From Spirochaetaceae bacterium (GTDB lineage: Bacteria > Spirochaetota > Spirochaetia > Treponematales > Breznakiellaceae), in NCBI GenBank assembly GCA_031258625.1, contig JAIRMO010000218.1, positions 1-5,527 on the forward strand: 5,527 nt of DNA, in the 5' to 3' direction. Numbering within the stretch: position 1 is the stretch's first letter; each line of letters starts with the position of its first letter. A model generated the notes under the pieces. That model had not been told where the DNA came from, did not search any database, and saw only the letters and a program-made list of their open reading frames with translations. The position numbers were made by a program, and so were the translations under genes. Below, one piece after another: positions 1-5,527 of the stretch.

Positions 1-15
1 CCTAAGTAAACGCCT

Positions 16-77
16 ATGGGATCAGACCCCATTTGATGCCTGGCACCAAGCCCCCCCCATAACAGAGGGTCAGACCC
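16..77. repeat. Cluster of three short odd-centred palindromes, REP-like
   Basis: Three short palindromes sit just past the kinase stop codon. ATGGGATCAGACCCCAT (16-32) is centred on A24 with one mismatched pair. GATGCCTGGCACC (35-47) is centred on T41 with one mismatch. GGGTCAGACCC (67-77) is perfect around A72. The first and third share the core TCAGACCC. A run of eight C (51-58) lies between the second and third. From memory, GGGTC-A-GACCC and GGTGCC-type palindromes occur as dispersed repeats near REP-associated tyrosine (IS200-like) transposases in many bacteria, so this may be a non-autonomous or decayed copy. No transposase is visible here. None of the hairpins is followed by a T run on the minus strand, so they do not look like intrinsic terminators for the kinase. 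They could instead protect the 3' end of its mRNA. Confidence 0.45.
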
Positions 78-93
78 CAGGCCGCCGGATCCG

Positions 94-3000
94 TTACAGC
101 ATCCGAAAACTTACCTCCAGGAGCTTTTCCACGTCCAGGGGTTTTGCCAGATGGGCGTTCATCCCGGCCGCCAGGGCGCGGTCAATATCGTCCTTAAAGG
201 CGTTGGCGGTAAGGGCTACAATGGGGACGGTCTTGGCGTCGGCCCGGTCCAGGGCCCTGATGGCGGCGGCGGCCTCATACCCATCCATGACGGGCATCTG
301 TACGTCCATATAGATAATATCATAGGTGTTTTCCGGCGACTCTTGAAATATGGTCAAGGCGTCAAGCCCGTCCACGGCGTCATCGATGGTGATATCCGTG
401 GATTCCAGCAGCGTTCTGGTGATGATCCGGTTGATCTCCACATCGTCCACCAGGAGGGCCCGCTTCCCCTTCAGGGAACCGGCGGTCTTTTCCGGGGAGG
501 AGGCCGGATTTTCCTCAACCTGTACCGGGGACAGCCACAATTCAAAGCTGAAGGTGCTGCCCTCCCCTTCCCGGGATTGGACCAGGATATCCCCCCCAAA
601 AAGCCGGACGATGTTTTTGCTGATCGCCAGCCCCAGCCCGGTTCCCCCGTATTGTATGGAGATTTGGCTGCTCCCCTGTTCAAAGGGTTTAAAGAGCAGC
701 TCCTGGGCCTTTTCGGAAATACCGATGCCGTTGTCCCGGACCACGAATTCCAAGAGGGTCTTATGCTCCCAGTGTTCCTTCTCCCGGATGGTAAATTCGA
801 TCTTCCCTAGGGGGGGGGTAAATTTTACCGCGTTTCCCAGGAGGTTGATAAGCACCTGCCGGAGCCGCAGGGAATCGCTTTGATAGACCGCGGCCTCGCC
901 CATTTCAAAGCGGGTTATAAAGGTGATGCTTTTTTCTTCACACCGGGACCGGATGATGGTTTCCACCGTCTGGGCCAATTTGAACATATCCACCGGCTCC
1001 TCGATCATCTCAATTTTTCCGGCCTCAATTTTGGAAATATCCAGAATATCATTGAGCAGCCCCAGGAGATGCTGGGAAGAGACCTCTATCTGCCGTACAT
1101 TGGCCCGGATATCCTCCATGTCGGCGGCCTCCTCGACCAATTTTTTCTTGACGATCCCGGTCATACCGATGATCGCGTTCATCGGGGTACGGATCTCATG
1201 GCTCATCCGGGCCAAAAAATCCCCCTTGTGTTCATTGGCCCGATTGGCCTCCTGAACGGCCTTTTCCAGCAGGTGTTGCTGCTTCACCATTTCGGTCAGG
1301 TCCGTGGTAATAATCACATAACCGATGACCGCGCCGTCCTTTTCGGTCAGATAGGTGGCGCTTCCCCGGATATACCGTTGACTCTGGGGATGGTAGAAGA
1401 TCTCCGCCTCATAACCCCCGGTCAATGCGGCGAGGGGATCGTATATTGACCCCAGCGGGTAGAGGCTTATTTCTCTATAGGGTTTCCCCAGGACCTCGTC
1501 CAAGGTTTTATTGAGGGCCTTGAGTCCCTGGACGTTGATGTAGATGATGGTGTATTGGGTGTCTATGATGCTCAGGGGCCCCCGGTCGCTGGCCACCAGG
1601 CTGTCCGCCATCTCGTCAAAGGAATCCGCCAGGGTTCCGATCTCGTCCTTAACCGGGGCGTTAAACCGGAAGTACCGTTCCCCGGAGCGGAACCGGGATA
1701 TGCCCTTGATCAGGGTGGTGATACTCCGGGTAAAGATCGACGCCATCCAGATGGCGATCAATACCACGAGTAAAATCATAAACCCCGCGGAAATTACCAG
1801 TTTGAGGGCGGTGTCAAAGAGGTTGGCCGTAATGGCGTTCCCGGTCTCCACCGCGGCATCGGTGAGATCCCGGTCGGCCTTAGTGATGACCTTCCGCAGA
1901 ACCCCTTCGGTGGTCCTGGCCGGCCCCTGAAAGTCCTCAAACCCCGCCCCAATGGCCACAAAACCGAAGCCCCGTTTGGATTCGCCGTAATGGCCGGTAT
2001 AATAGGGGATGGTGGCGGCGGTGGTGAGTTTCCAGAGGCCGCTCCACAGGATGAGGAAGGAACCGGAGCCCCCTTCCCTGGTCAGGTCGAACCAGCCCGT
2101 ACATTGGGGGGCGTGGTTGAGATAGCGGCCGTCCAGACCCACGAGGCCCTGGGCGGTGAGGACCGCCGCGGGTTTTTTGTCCCTGGATTGGTCCACAAAT
2201 ACGGGCTGATCCCGGATAAAATCCACATAGGTCTTTCCACTGGCCTGCCATGCTTCGTAGATACTTTCCTCAAGCCAGGGCACCTCCGGCTCCCCGGTTT
2301 CGGGGTTGTACCCCACGATGGAATGATGCCGGGGGTGACAGATGCTGCGGCATTTGTAGTCCCAGATAAACGCGTAGTTACCCTCATAGGCGCTGGGCAA
2401 TTCGGTGTACCGGCTGGTCATGGGGGTGGTATGATCGGTAAATTCCATCAGGTGATCGTGATCCAGGGCGAGACTCACATACCCGACAATGGGGCCGCCG
2501 TTCCTGCCGTTTTGGGTAACCGGGGTAACCCAGCGGATAAGCCCCTGAAAACGTTTTCCCCGGGGGTTTTCCATCCCCGCGTAGGCTTCTTCTTCCGGGG
2601 TAAAGGCCAGTCCCTTGGCCGCGGTGTTTTTTGGGGTATACATACCGATAAACCGGGAGGGAACATAGGCGCCGATCACGTCGGAGACGTAGATCTCCCC
2701 GGGTTTAAGGTTTTTTAGTCCCTCAAAATAGGTTTCCGCCTTTACATAGGTGTTTCTCCGGTCGGAAACGTTTTTAAGGCGCCGGTCCATCCGGGGGGAG
2801 GTGGTTACCTTGAGGATCTCATTTCCCCGGAGGTCTATATAAGTCATTTCCAGGTAGAGGGGCCGGCTTTCGGTTTCAAAAACATCAGGGGGCCGGTAAC
2901 GGAAACTGGTATCGTTTTCCCGGTTGGACGAAGTTATCATGGGGAACGCCGGAGCAGGGGTCTCGGGGATCCAGGAATCACCATCCGGGGCCAATACCCA

Positions 3001-3438
3001 GGAGCCGCTCTTAATCAGGCTGCCCCGCCGGGTTTCGATAAAATGGCGGTAAGCCCCTTCGCCGGGGGAGAGACCCGCGGCGTAGAGAATATCCTCGTCC
3101 CGCTGATAGAGAAAATCCGCCACCCGCCGGGCCATATCGGTACTTATCCGCTCGATATCGTCGGTGGCAAAATCGTTGAGGGCCTTTACCGAATCGTTTA
3201 CGGCGATGGTTCCGGTCTGTTCCAAAGCCGTATTTGCCTTGGCCGTTAATTCCTGGGTACGCCGGCGCATCTCTTCCCCCAGGGACAGGGCCTGCCTCCA
3301 GGCCAAAAAGGTCAGCAGGATCAAGGGGATGACCTTAATGACCACAAAGATAATAATAAGTTTAGTCCGCATCCCCAAGCCGAATCGTGAGATAAACCGC
3401 TCAATGGAAGATCGGAACAAGTCTAGCCAATGTTTCAT
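94..3438 (-). CDS. Membrane-bound hybrid sensor histidine kinase with Cache-like sensor, HAMP, PAS, HisKA, HATPase and receiver domains
   Basis: This 1114-residue protein senses a signal outside the cytoplasmic membrane and passes phosphate from ATP to a histidine, then to its own receiver. Membrane segments are near residues 26-47 and 547-568. The roughly 500 residues between them form the sensor, probably Cache-like; its distal half has C363, C367, H368, H371, H372 and C446. A HAMP linker (about 569-616, with DEIGTLADSF), a PAS domain (about 620-715) and a helical linker follow. HisKA contains SHEIRTPMNAIIG with phospho-acceptor H747. The ATPase shows the N box (N865, N869), DNGIGI (902-907), FKPF (916-919) and GGTGLGLA (931-938). 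The receiver (about 992-1112) has D998/D999, phospho-acceptor D1045, T1077 and K1099, so every catalytic position appears intact. There is no HPt or output domain, so partners lie elsewhere. ATG at 3438 is preceded by GTGGAG 11 bases upstream and gives an N-terminus leading directly into the first membrane helix. A run of nine C codes for part of the ATPase domain. The signal is unknown. Confidence 0.95.
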   Translation of the reverse strand: MKHWLDLFRSSIERFISRFGLGMRTKLIIIFVVIKVIPLILLTFLAWRQALSLGEEMRRRTQELTAKANTALEQTGTIAVNDSVKALNDFATDDIERISTDMARRVADFLYQRDEDILYAAGLSPGEGAYRHFIETRRGSLIKSGSWVLAPDGDSWIPETPAPAFPMITSSNRENDTSFRYRPPDVFETESRPLYLEMTYIDLRGNEILKVTTSPRMDRRLKNVSDRRNTYVKAETYFEGLKNLKPGEIYVSDVIGAYVPSRFIGMYTPKNTAAKGLAFTPEEEAYAGMENPRGKRFQGLIRWVTPVTQNGRNGGPIVGYVSLALDHDHLMEFTDHTTPMTSRYTELPSAYEGNYAFIWDYKCRSICHPRHHSIVGYNPETGEPEVPWLEESIYEAWQASGKTYVDFIRDQPVFVDQSRDKKPAAVLTAQGLVGLDGRYLNHAPQCTGWFDLTREGGSGSFLILWSGLWKLTTAATIPYYTGHYGESKRGFGFVAIGAGFEDFQGPARTTEGVLRKVITKADRDLTDAAVETGNAITANLFDTALKLVISAGFMILLVVLIAIWMASIFTRSITTLIKGISRFRSGERYFRFNAPVKDEIGTLADSFDEMADSLVASDRGPLSIIDTQYTIIYINVQGLKALNKTLDEVLGKPYREISLYPLGSIYDPLAALTGGYEAEIFYHPQSQRYIRGSATYLTEKDGAVIGYVIITTDLTEMVKQQHLLEKAVQEANRANEHKGDFLARMSHEIRTPMNAIIGMTGIVKKKLVEEAADMEDIRANVRQIEVSSQHLLGLLNDILDISKIEAGKIEMIEEPVDMFKLAQTVETIIRSRCEEKSITFITRFEMGEAAVYQSDSLRLRQVLINLLGNAVKFTPPLGKIEFTIREKEHWEHKTLLEFVVRDNGIGISEKAQELLFKPFEQGSSQISIQYGGTGLGLAISKNIVRLFGGDILVQSREGEGSTFSFELWLSPVQVEENPASSPEKTAGSLKGKRALLVDDVEINRIITRTLLESTDITIDDAVDGLDALTIFQESPENTYDIIYMDVQMPVMDGYEAAAAIRALDRADAKTVPIVALTANAFKDDIDRALAAGMNAHLAKPLDVEKLLEVSFRML

Positions 3439-3449
3439 TTTCTCTGAAA

Positions 3450-3455
3450 CTCCAC
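3450..3455 (-). promoter_or_regulatory. Ribosome binding site of the kinase gene
   Basis: On the minus strand GTGGAG lies 11 bases before the ATG at 3436-3438. The spacing is rather long, so initiation may be only moderately efficient. No better purine-rich site is closer except the weak AGAGAAA directly before the start. No alternative start inside the gene would preserve the first membrane helix equally well. Confidence 0.5.
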
Positions 3456-3495
3456 AAAACTAATGGAACTATTTAAAACCCCGGTCAGTTTTTTA

Positions 3496-3524
3496 GATAT
3501 CTTCTTACATTAAAGAAAAAACAA
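3496..3524 (-). promoter_or_regulatory. Weak candidate promoter for the kinase gene
   Basis: On the minus strand a TTGTTT hexamer (3519-3524) is followed after 17 bases by GATATC (3496-3501), each only a partial match to the sigma-70 -35 and -10 consensus. It lies in an A/T-rich stretch between the TGTTCC inverted repeat and the kinase start, about 60 bases upstream of the ATG. A promoter in this gap is expected because a strong terminator lies upstream, but this exact placement is a guess. Confidence 0.2.
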
Positions 3525-3530
3525 CTTGAG

Positions 3531-3561
3531 GCTGTTCCAAAACTTCAGTTTTTGGAACAGC
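3531..3561. repeat. Complete inverted repeat with TGTTCCAAAA arms
   Basis: GCTGTTCCAAAA (3531-3542) is the exact reverse complement of TTTTGGAACAGC (3550-3561), with a 7-base loop. With one bulged T the pairing can continue inward through ACT/AGT. The outer arm shares TGTTCCAAAAC with a second, incomplete copy at 3614-3625, so this looks like a member of a dispersed repeat family rather than a gene-specific structure. On the minus strand the right arm is not followed by a T run, so termination is unlikely to be its main role. It stands between the terminator at 3578-3606 and the kinase. I recall similar TGTTCCAAAAC/GTTTTGGAACA repeats from termite-gut treponeme genomes, but I could not check this. 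Confidence 0.65.
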
Positions 3562-3577
3562 TTCCTTGGATTTAAGA

Positions 3578-3606
3578 GAAAAACCGGGGCTTTTGACCGG
3601 TTTTTC
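3578..3606. terminator. Bidirectional intrinsic terminator after the ParB-like gene
   Basis: GAAAAACCGG (3578-3587) pairs perfectly with CCGGTTTTTC (3597-3606) over a 9-base loop. Both strands end the stem in a five-T run, so the element can stop transcription either way. On the minus strand it lies about 93 bases beyond the ParB-like stop codon and separates that gene from the kinase. The outer sequences CTTGG (3565-3569) and CCAAG (3606-3610) could lengthen the stem across a 9-base bulge. The G/C part of the stem is short (four pairs), so efficiency may be moderate. Confidence 0.65.
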
Positions 3607-3612
3607 CAAGAG

Positions 3613-3675
3613 CCTGTTCCAAAACCGTGCGGGTCAGCGTGCGCTCATGCGCCGGTCAATTAGTCCTGGAACAGG
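3613..3675. repeat. Diverged second copy of the TGTTCC inverted repeat with an internal hairpin
   Basis: CCTGTTCC (3613-3620) is the exact reverse complement of GGAACAGG (3668-3675), with 47 bases between the arms. The left arm continues as AAAAC and matches the complete repeat at 3531-3543 for TGTTCCAAAAC; the right arm does not keep the matching GTTTT. Inside, GCGC (3641-3644) and GCGC (3649-3652) form a small hairpin over TCAT within a GC-rich segment. The larger arm separation and the GC-rich insert suggest a longer element subtype or an insertion into an older copy. It ends about 24 bases beyond the ParB-like stop codon. No open reading frame is inside it. Confidence 0.5.
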
Positions 3676-3698
3676 AGCGGGTGATTAGGGAAAGAGCC

Positions 3699-4091
3699 TT
3701 AATCGCCTGCCTTAAAAAGCCTTTTAAAAAAACGGATGATCCAATTAAGGATACGCCGAAAAAAACAGGGGTTCCGTATTTTATGGAGTTTCCGCATGGC
3801 GTCGGCAACTTCCTCGGAACTAAAATCCTGCCGCTGGAGATTTTCCTCAATCTCATATTCCAGATTATCCACCCCTTCGGGGATATTGGCAATAACCGCA
3901 TTGATGGTTCTCCACCCCAGGGTACGGGCGGCCTCAAGGCGGCGGCCGCCGGAAATCAGGATATTGTTATTGGTCAATACGATGGGGCAGATTTGCCCAA
4001 ACCGTTTCATGCTCTCCGCTAAGGCGTCAATATCACCCATGTCTTTACGGAGCCGCTTTTTTACTTTGATATCATTGATGGGGACCTGCAT
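3699..4091 (-). CDS. Stand-alone ParB/Srx-fold protein with a basic amphipathic C-terminal helix
   Basis: A 130-residue protein matching only the N-terminal domain of ParB/Spo0J. Residues 1-70 show the ParB-type start (VPINDIKV), a helix with LAESMKRFGQICPIVLT, and GGRRLEAARTLGW (48-60), which replaces the GERRxRA nucleotide-binding box. ENLQRQDFSSEE (83-94) corresponds to the ENxQRxxLxPxE box. Canonical ParB is more than twice as long; the helix-turn-helix parS-binding and dimerisation domains are missing, so ordinary chromosome partition is unlikely. Residues 109-127 instead form a helix whose polar residues (R112, R113, N116, R120, K123, R124, K127) occupy one face and whose F, I, L and W residues occupy the other, as in membrane-surface anchors. 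The start is supported by AAGGA six bases before ATG. It lies 186 bases after the PBP stop and may share its transcript. ParB-fold relatives also include nucleases and the SerK/SbnI serine kinases, so the activity is unassigned. Confidence 0.85.
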   Translation of the reverse strand: MQVPINDIKVKKRLRKDMGDIDALAESMKRFGQICPIVLTNNNILISGGRRLEAARTLGWRTINAVIANIPEGVDNLEYEIEENLQRQDFSSEEVADAMRKLHKIRNPCFFRRILNWIIRFFKRLFKAGD

Positions 4092-4097
4092 TTTTTT

Positions 4098-4102
4098 TCC
4101 TT
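4098..4102 (-). promoter_or_regulatory. Ribosome binding site of the ParB-like gene, followed by an A8 run
   Basis: On the minus strand AAGGA stands six bases before the ATG at 4089-4091. The whole interval up to and including the A of ATG is A (4091-4098, eight A in a row). This is a well-placed site and fixes the start codon. Slippage in the A run would change the spacing without altering the reading frame. Confidence 0.75.
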
Positions 4103-4187
4103 AATTTTTAAGCCGCTCCCAAAACCGGTTGGTTTTAAAAACAGCAAAACACCCCCTTTCTTAAAATCAAGAAAATAGTTCCCCACG

Positions 4188-4193
4188 CTTATA
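4188..4193 (-). promoter_or_regulatory. Possible -10 element for the ParB-like gene
   Basis: TATAAG on the minus strand matches five of six bases of the -10 consensus and lies about 97 bases before the ParB-like ATG. Only a poor -35 match (AAGACA, 15 bases upstream) accompanies it. Together with the lack of a clear terminator after the PBP gene, this leaves open whether the ParB-like gene is read from its own promoter or by read-through. Confidence 0.2.
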
Positions 4194-4226
4194 ATGGGAA
4201 ACCGCCCCTGTCTTTTTTGACCGCCT

Positions 4227-4274
4227 GTCCGCCGGCAACGGTTAATCCCGGTAACGGACGCCGGCCGCGCCGGC
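4227..4274. repeat. Two adjacent GC-rich hairpins directly after the PBP stop codon
   Basis: GCCGGC (4260-4265) and GCCGGC (4269-4274) can fold over a three-base loop, starting three bases past the PBP stop codon. Next to it GTCCG (4227-4231) pairs with CGGAC (4255-4259) around a near-direct repeat, CCGGCAACGG (4232-4241) and CCGGTAACGG (4248-4257), offset by 16 bases. On the minus strand neither hairpin is followed by a T run; A and G follow instead. They are therefore not typical intrinsic terminators, but might stabilise or process a PBP/ParB-like transcript. The rest of the 4092-4277 gap holds only the A/T-rich leader of the ParB-like gene. Confidence 0.35.
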
Positions 4275-4277
4275 CTG

Positions 4278-5527
4278 CTAATCCAGCAGCGGGTTATGAT
4301 CCGGAAACCCTTCAATCCCCAAATCGAAACTCTCCGCGGAAACTGGGGGCTCCGCCGTTTCGGATCGCCGGACCGGGATGTCCGGAAGGTCGAGCCGCAG
4401 TTGGGGCATCCTCAGTTCATTTAACAGGGATTCATCGTTGGCGATGAGGGAATTGGTCCGCATGGTCTCCAGGGTCAGGCTTGATCTGATTCTGGCCTCC
4501 GAGTGAAGGGTGCAACTCTCCCGGGGCTGGGTTCCGGTGAGAAAAGAAAGGGTAACCGTCCCCTCGTTGCAGTCCTCGGTGGGTAATAACCCCGATTTGG
4601 CGCAGACCGTTACATCCACAATCCCCGTGGAGGGCCGGATAAACTCCTTGGCCGGATGGCCCATGTTGAGTTCCCGCATAAAATCACCCCAGATAGGCCC
4701 CGCCAGGGTGGCCCCGGTCAGGGATAATCCCAGGGAATTCCCGGGCTTGTCAAACCCAAACCAAATGGCGGTGGTATAATAGGGGGTAAACCCCACGGTC
4801 CAGGCATCGGCCCAGTTCTGGGTGGTTCCGGTTTTTCCCGCCACGGCGATGCGGTACCGGCTGCCCTGCTCGTCCTGGTAGATAAACTTGGAACCGAATC
4901 CCGAGCCGGAACGGAGGCTTCCGATCTCCACGGTCTTTTTAAGCAGGGTGGTCATGATATAGGCGTTTTGGGGGCTTATGACCTGGATGTCGCTGCCCAT
5001 ACGCTGCTGCCGCTGCCGGAGTTCCCGCTCCGTATCCAGGATTATCCTGCCGTTCCGGTCCTCCACGGCCCGGATGGCGATGGGGGTAACCTCCCTGCCC
5101 TGGTTTGCGAAGATCGCGAAGGCCCGGGCCATCTGTAGGGGAGAAACCGAGATAATCCCCAGCCCCATGGGGTATACCCGGGGGAAGGTCCGTTCCCGAT
5201 CCCGGGGATCGTCAATGCCCAAAAGGTTTGCCGCCCGGTCAATGGCCGCGTCAAACCCGATGGTATCCAGTCTTTTAAGGGAGGGGACGTTCATGGAATG
5301 GGCCAGGGCGTCGTAGAGGAGAACCGGGCCCGTCCATCCGCCCATGAAATTAAGGGGTATATAGGGGGTGCCGTCCTCGTTGTAGAACACCATGGGGATA
5401 TCGTAGAGCAGGGACGCGGGGGTAAACTTCCCCGTGTCAATGGCGGCGGAATAATACAGGGGCTTGAAAGAACTCCCCGGCATGATCCGTCCCTGGGTGG
5501 CCCGGATCAACTGGTTTGACTGGTCAA
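4278..5527 (-). CDS. Class A penicillin-binding protein (PBP1A type), C-terminal part, N-terminus outside the window
   Basis: The last 415 residues of a bifunctional peptidoglycan synthase that polymerises glycan strands and cross-links peptides outside the cytoplasmic membrane. Counting from the first complete codon (5523-5525), the transpeptidase motifs are SSFK with catalytic serine at residue 18 (in PGSSFKP), SMN at 77-79, and KTGTT at 231-235, all intact. SAAIDTGKFTPAS, YPMGLGIISVSPLQMARAFA and NWADAWTVGFTPYYTTAIWFG also fit the family. After the enzyme domain comes a segment with three cysteines (308, 319, 338), including VCAKSGLLPTEDC and SCTLH, then a roughly 70-residue acidic and proline-containing tail. 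The membrane anchor and glycosyltransferase domain must lie beyond position 5527. The frame is open to the window edge, and the TTG at 5508-5510 is an internal leucine codon, not the start. mrcA/ponA would be the usual name, but the name is left blank because half the gene is missing. The ParB-like gene follows 186 bases downstream. Confidence 0.93.
   Translation of the reverse strand, partial: DQSNQLIRATQGRIMPGSSFKPLYYSAAIDTGKFTPASLLYDIPMVFYNEDGTPYIPLNFMGGWTGPVLLYDALAHSMNVPSLKRLDTIGFDAAIDRAANLLGIDDPRDRERTFPRVYPMGLGIISVSPLQMARAFAIFANQGREVTPIAIRAVEDRNGRIILDTERELRQRQQRMGSDIQVISPQNAYIMTTLLKKTVEIGSLRSGSGFGSKFIYQDEQGSRYRIAVAGKTGTTQNWADAWTVGFTPYYTTAIWFGFDKPGNSLGLSLTGATLAGPIWGDFMRELNMGHPAKEFIRPSTGIVDVTVCAKSGLLPTEDCNEGTVTLSFLTGTQPRESCTLHSEARIRSSLTLETMRTNSLIANDESLLNELRMPQLRLDLPDIPVRRSETAEPPVSAESFDLGIEGFPDHNPLLD

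Noticed and set aside
86..93. CGGATCCG palindrome directly after the kinase stop as a terminator
   Set aside because: Eight self-complementary bases with no loop and no T run cannot form a terminator hairpin.
151..810. Long plus-strand reading frames opposite the kinase (also 880-1449, 1544-1930 and 1990-2718)
   Set aside because: The minus-strand protein across the whole stretch has continuous, recognisable kinase and sensor motifs. The plus-strand products are low-complexity, rich in G, P and R, and match nothing I know; they are shadows of a GC-rich gene.
3531..3675. CRISPR-like array
   Set aside because: Only two unequal, partly matching repeats with different internal spacing are present, with no regular spacers and no cas genes.
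3627..4022. 131-codon plus-strand frame covering the ParB-like gene and the second repeat
   Set aside because: It starts inside repeat sequence, has no convincing ribosome binding site and lies opposite clear ParB motifs.
4157..4174. TTTCTT/AAGAAA hairpin over a six-base loop as a regulatory structure
   Set aside because: All but one pair in each arm is A-T, so the stem would be very unstable; such pairings are expected by chance in this composition.
4190..4195. Perfect TATAAT on the plus strand
   Set aside because: No acceptable -35 element lies 16-18 bases upstream and no plus-strand gene follows; it is probably a chance match in an A/T-rich gap.
4061..4315. 84-codon minus-strand frame across the PBP/ParB-like gap
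   Set aside because: It overlaps the coding ends of both real genes in another frame and shows no domain or good initiation signal.
5508..5510. TTG as start codon of the PBP frame
   Set aside because: The frame stays open to the window edge (D-Q-S-N-Q precede it), and a start here would be only 12 residues before the catalytic serine and would remove the rest of the enzyme.

Overview
This window most likely comes from a free-living or gut-associated spirochaete of the Treponema/Breznakiella type. The case rests on four things seen together: a class A penicillin-binding protein with a cysteine-containing C-terminal tail, a minimal ParB-like protein, a very large Cache-type hybrid histidine kinase, and intergenic inverted repeats built on TGTTCCAAAA that I associate with termite-gut treponemes. 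GC content looks to be in the mid-50s by eye, higher than in host-restricted treponemes. The assignment is an inference; no rRNA or marker gene is present.

All three genes are on the minus strand, so transcription runs from right to left. At the right edge (4278-5527) is the C-terminal part of a PBP1A-type peptidoglycan synthase, cut by the window edge. It has the complete transpeptidase motif set (SSFK, SMN, KTGTT), but the glycosyltransferase domain lies outside. A 186-base gap holds two GC-rich hairpins just after the PBP stop codon, an A/T-rich stretch and a ribosome binding site. Next is a 130-residue stand-alone ParB/Srx-fold protein (3699-4091) ending in a strikingly amphipathic, basic helix. 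The following gap (3439-3698) has a bidirectional intrinsic terminator, a complete inverted repeat and a diverged second copy. The kinase (94-3438) fills the rest: two membrane segments, a roughly 500-residue extracytoplasmic sensor, HAMP, PAS, HisKA, HATPase and receiver domains. The last 93 bases carry three short odd-centred palindromes resembling REP-type elements.

The PBP and ParB-like genes may share a transcript, because no convincing terminator separates them. The kinase sits behind a good terminator and is probably a separate unit. It has no HPt domain or separate response regulator in the window, so its phosphorelay partners must be elsewhere. No complete mobile element, CRISPR array, tRNA or rRNA was seen. 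The most interesting item is the ParB-like protein with a predicted membrane-binding tail beside a cell-wall synthase gene. The regulatory links between these genes are inference.
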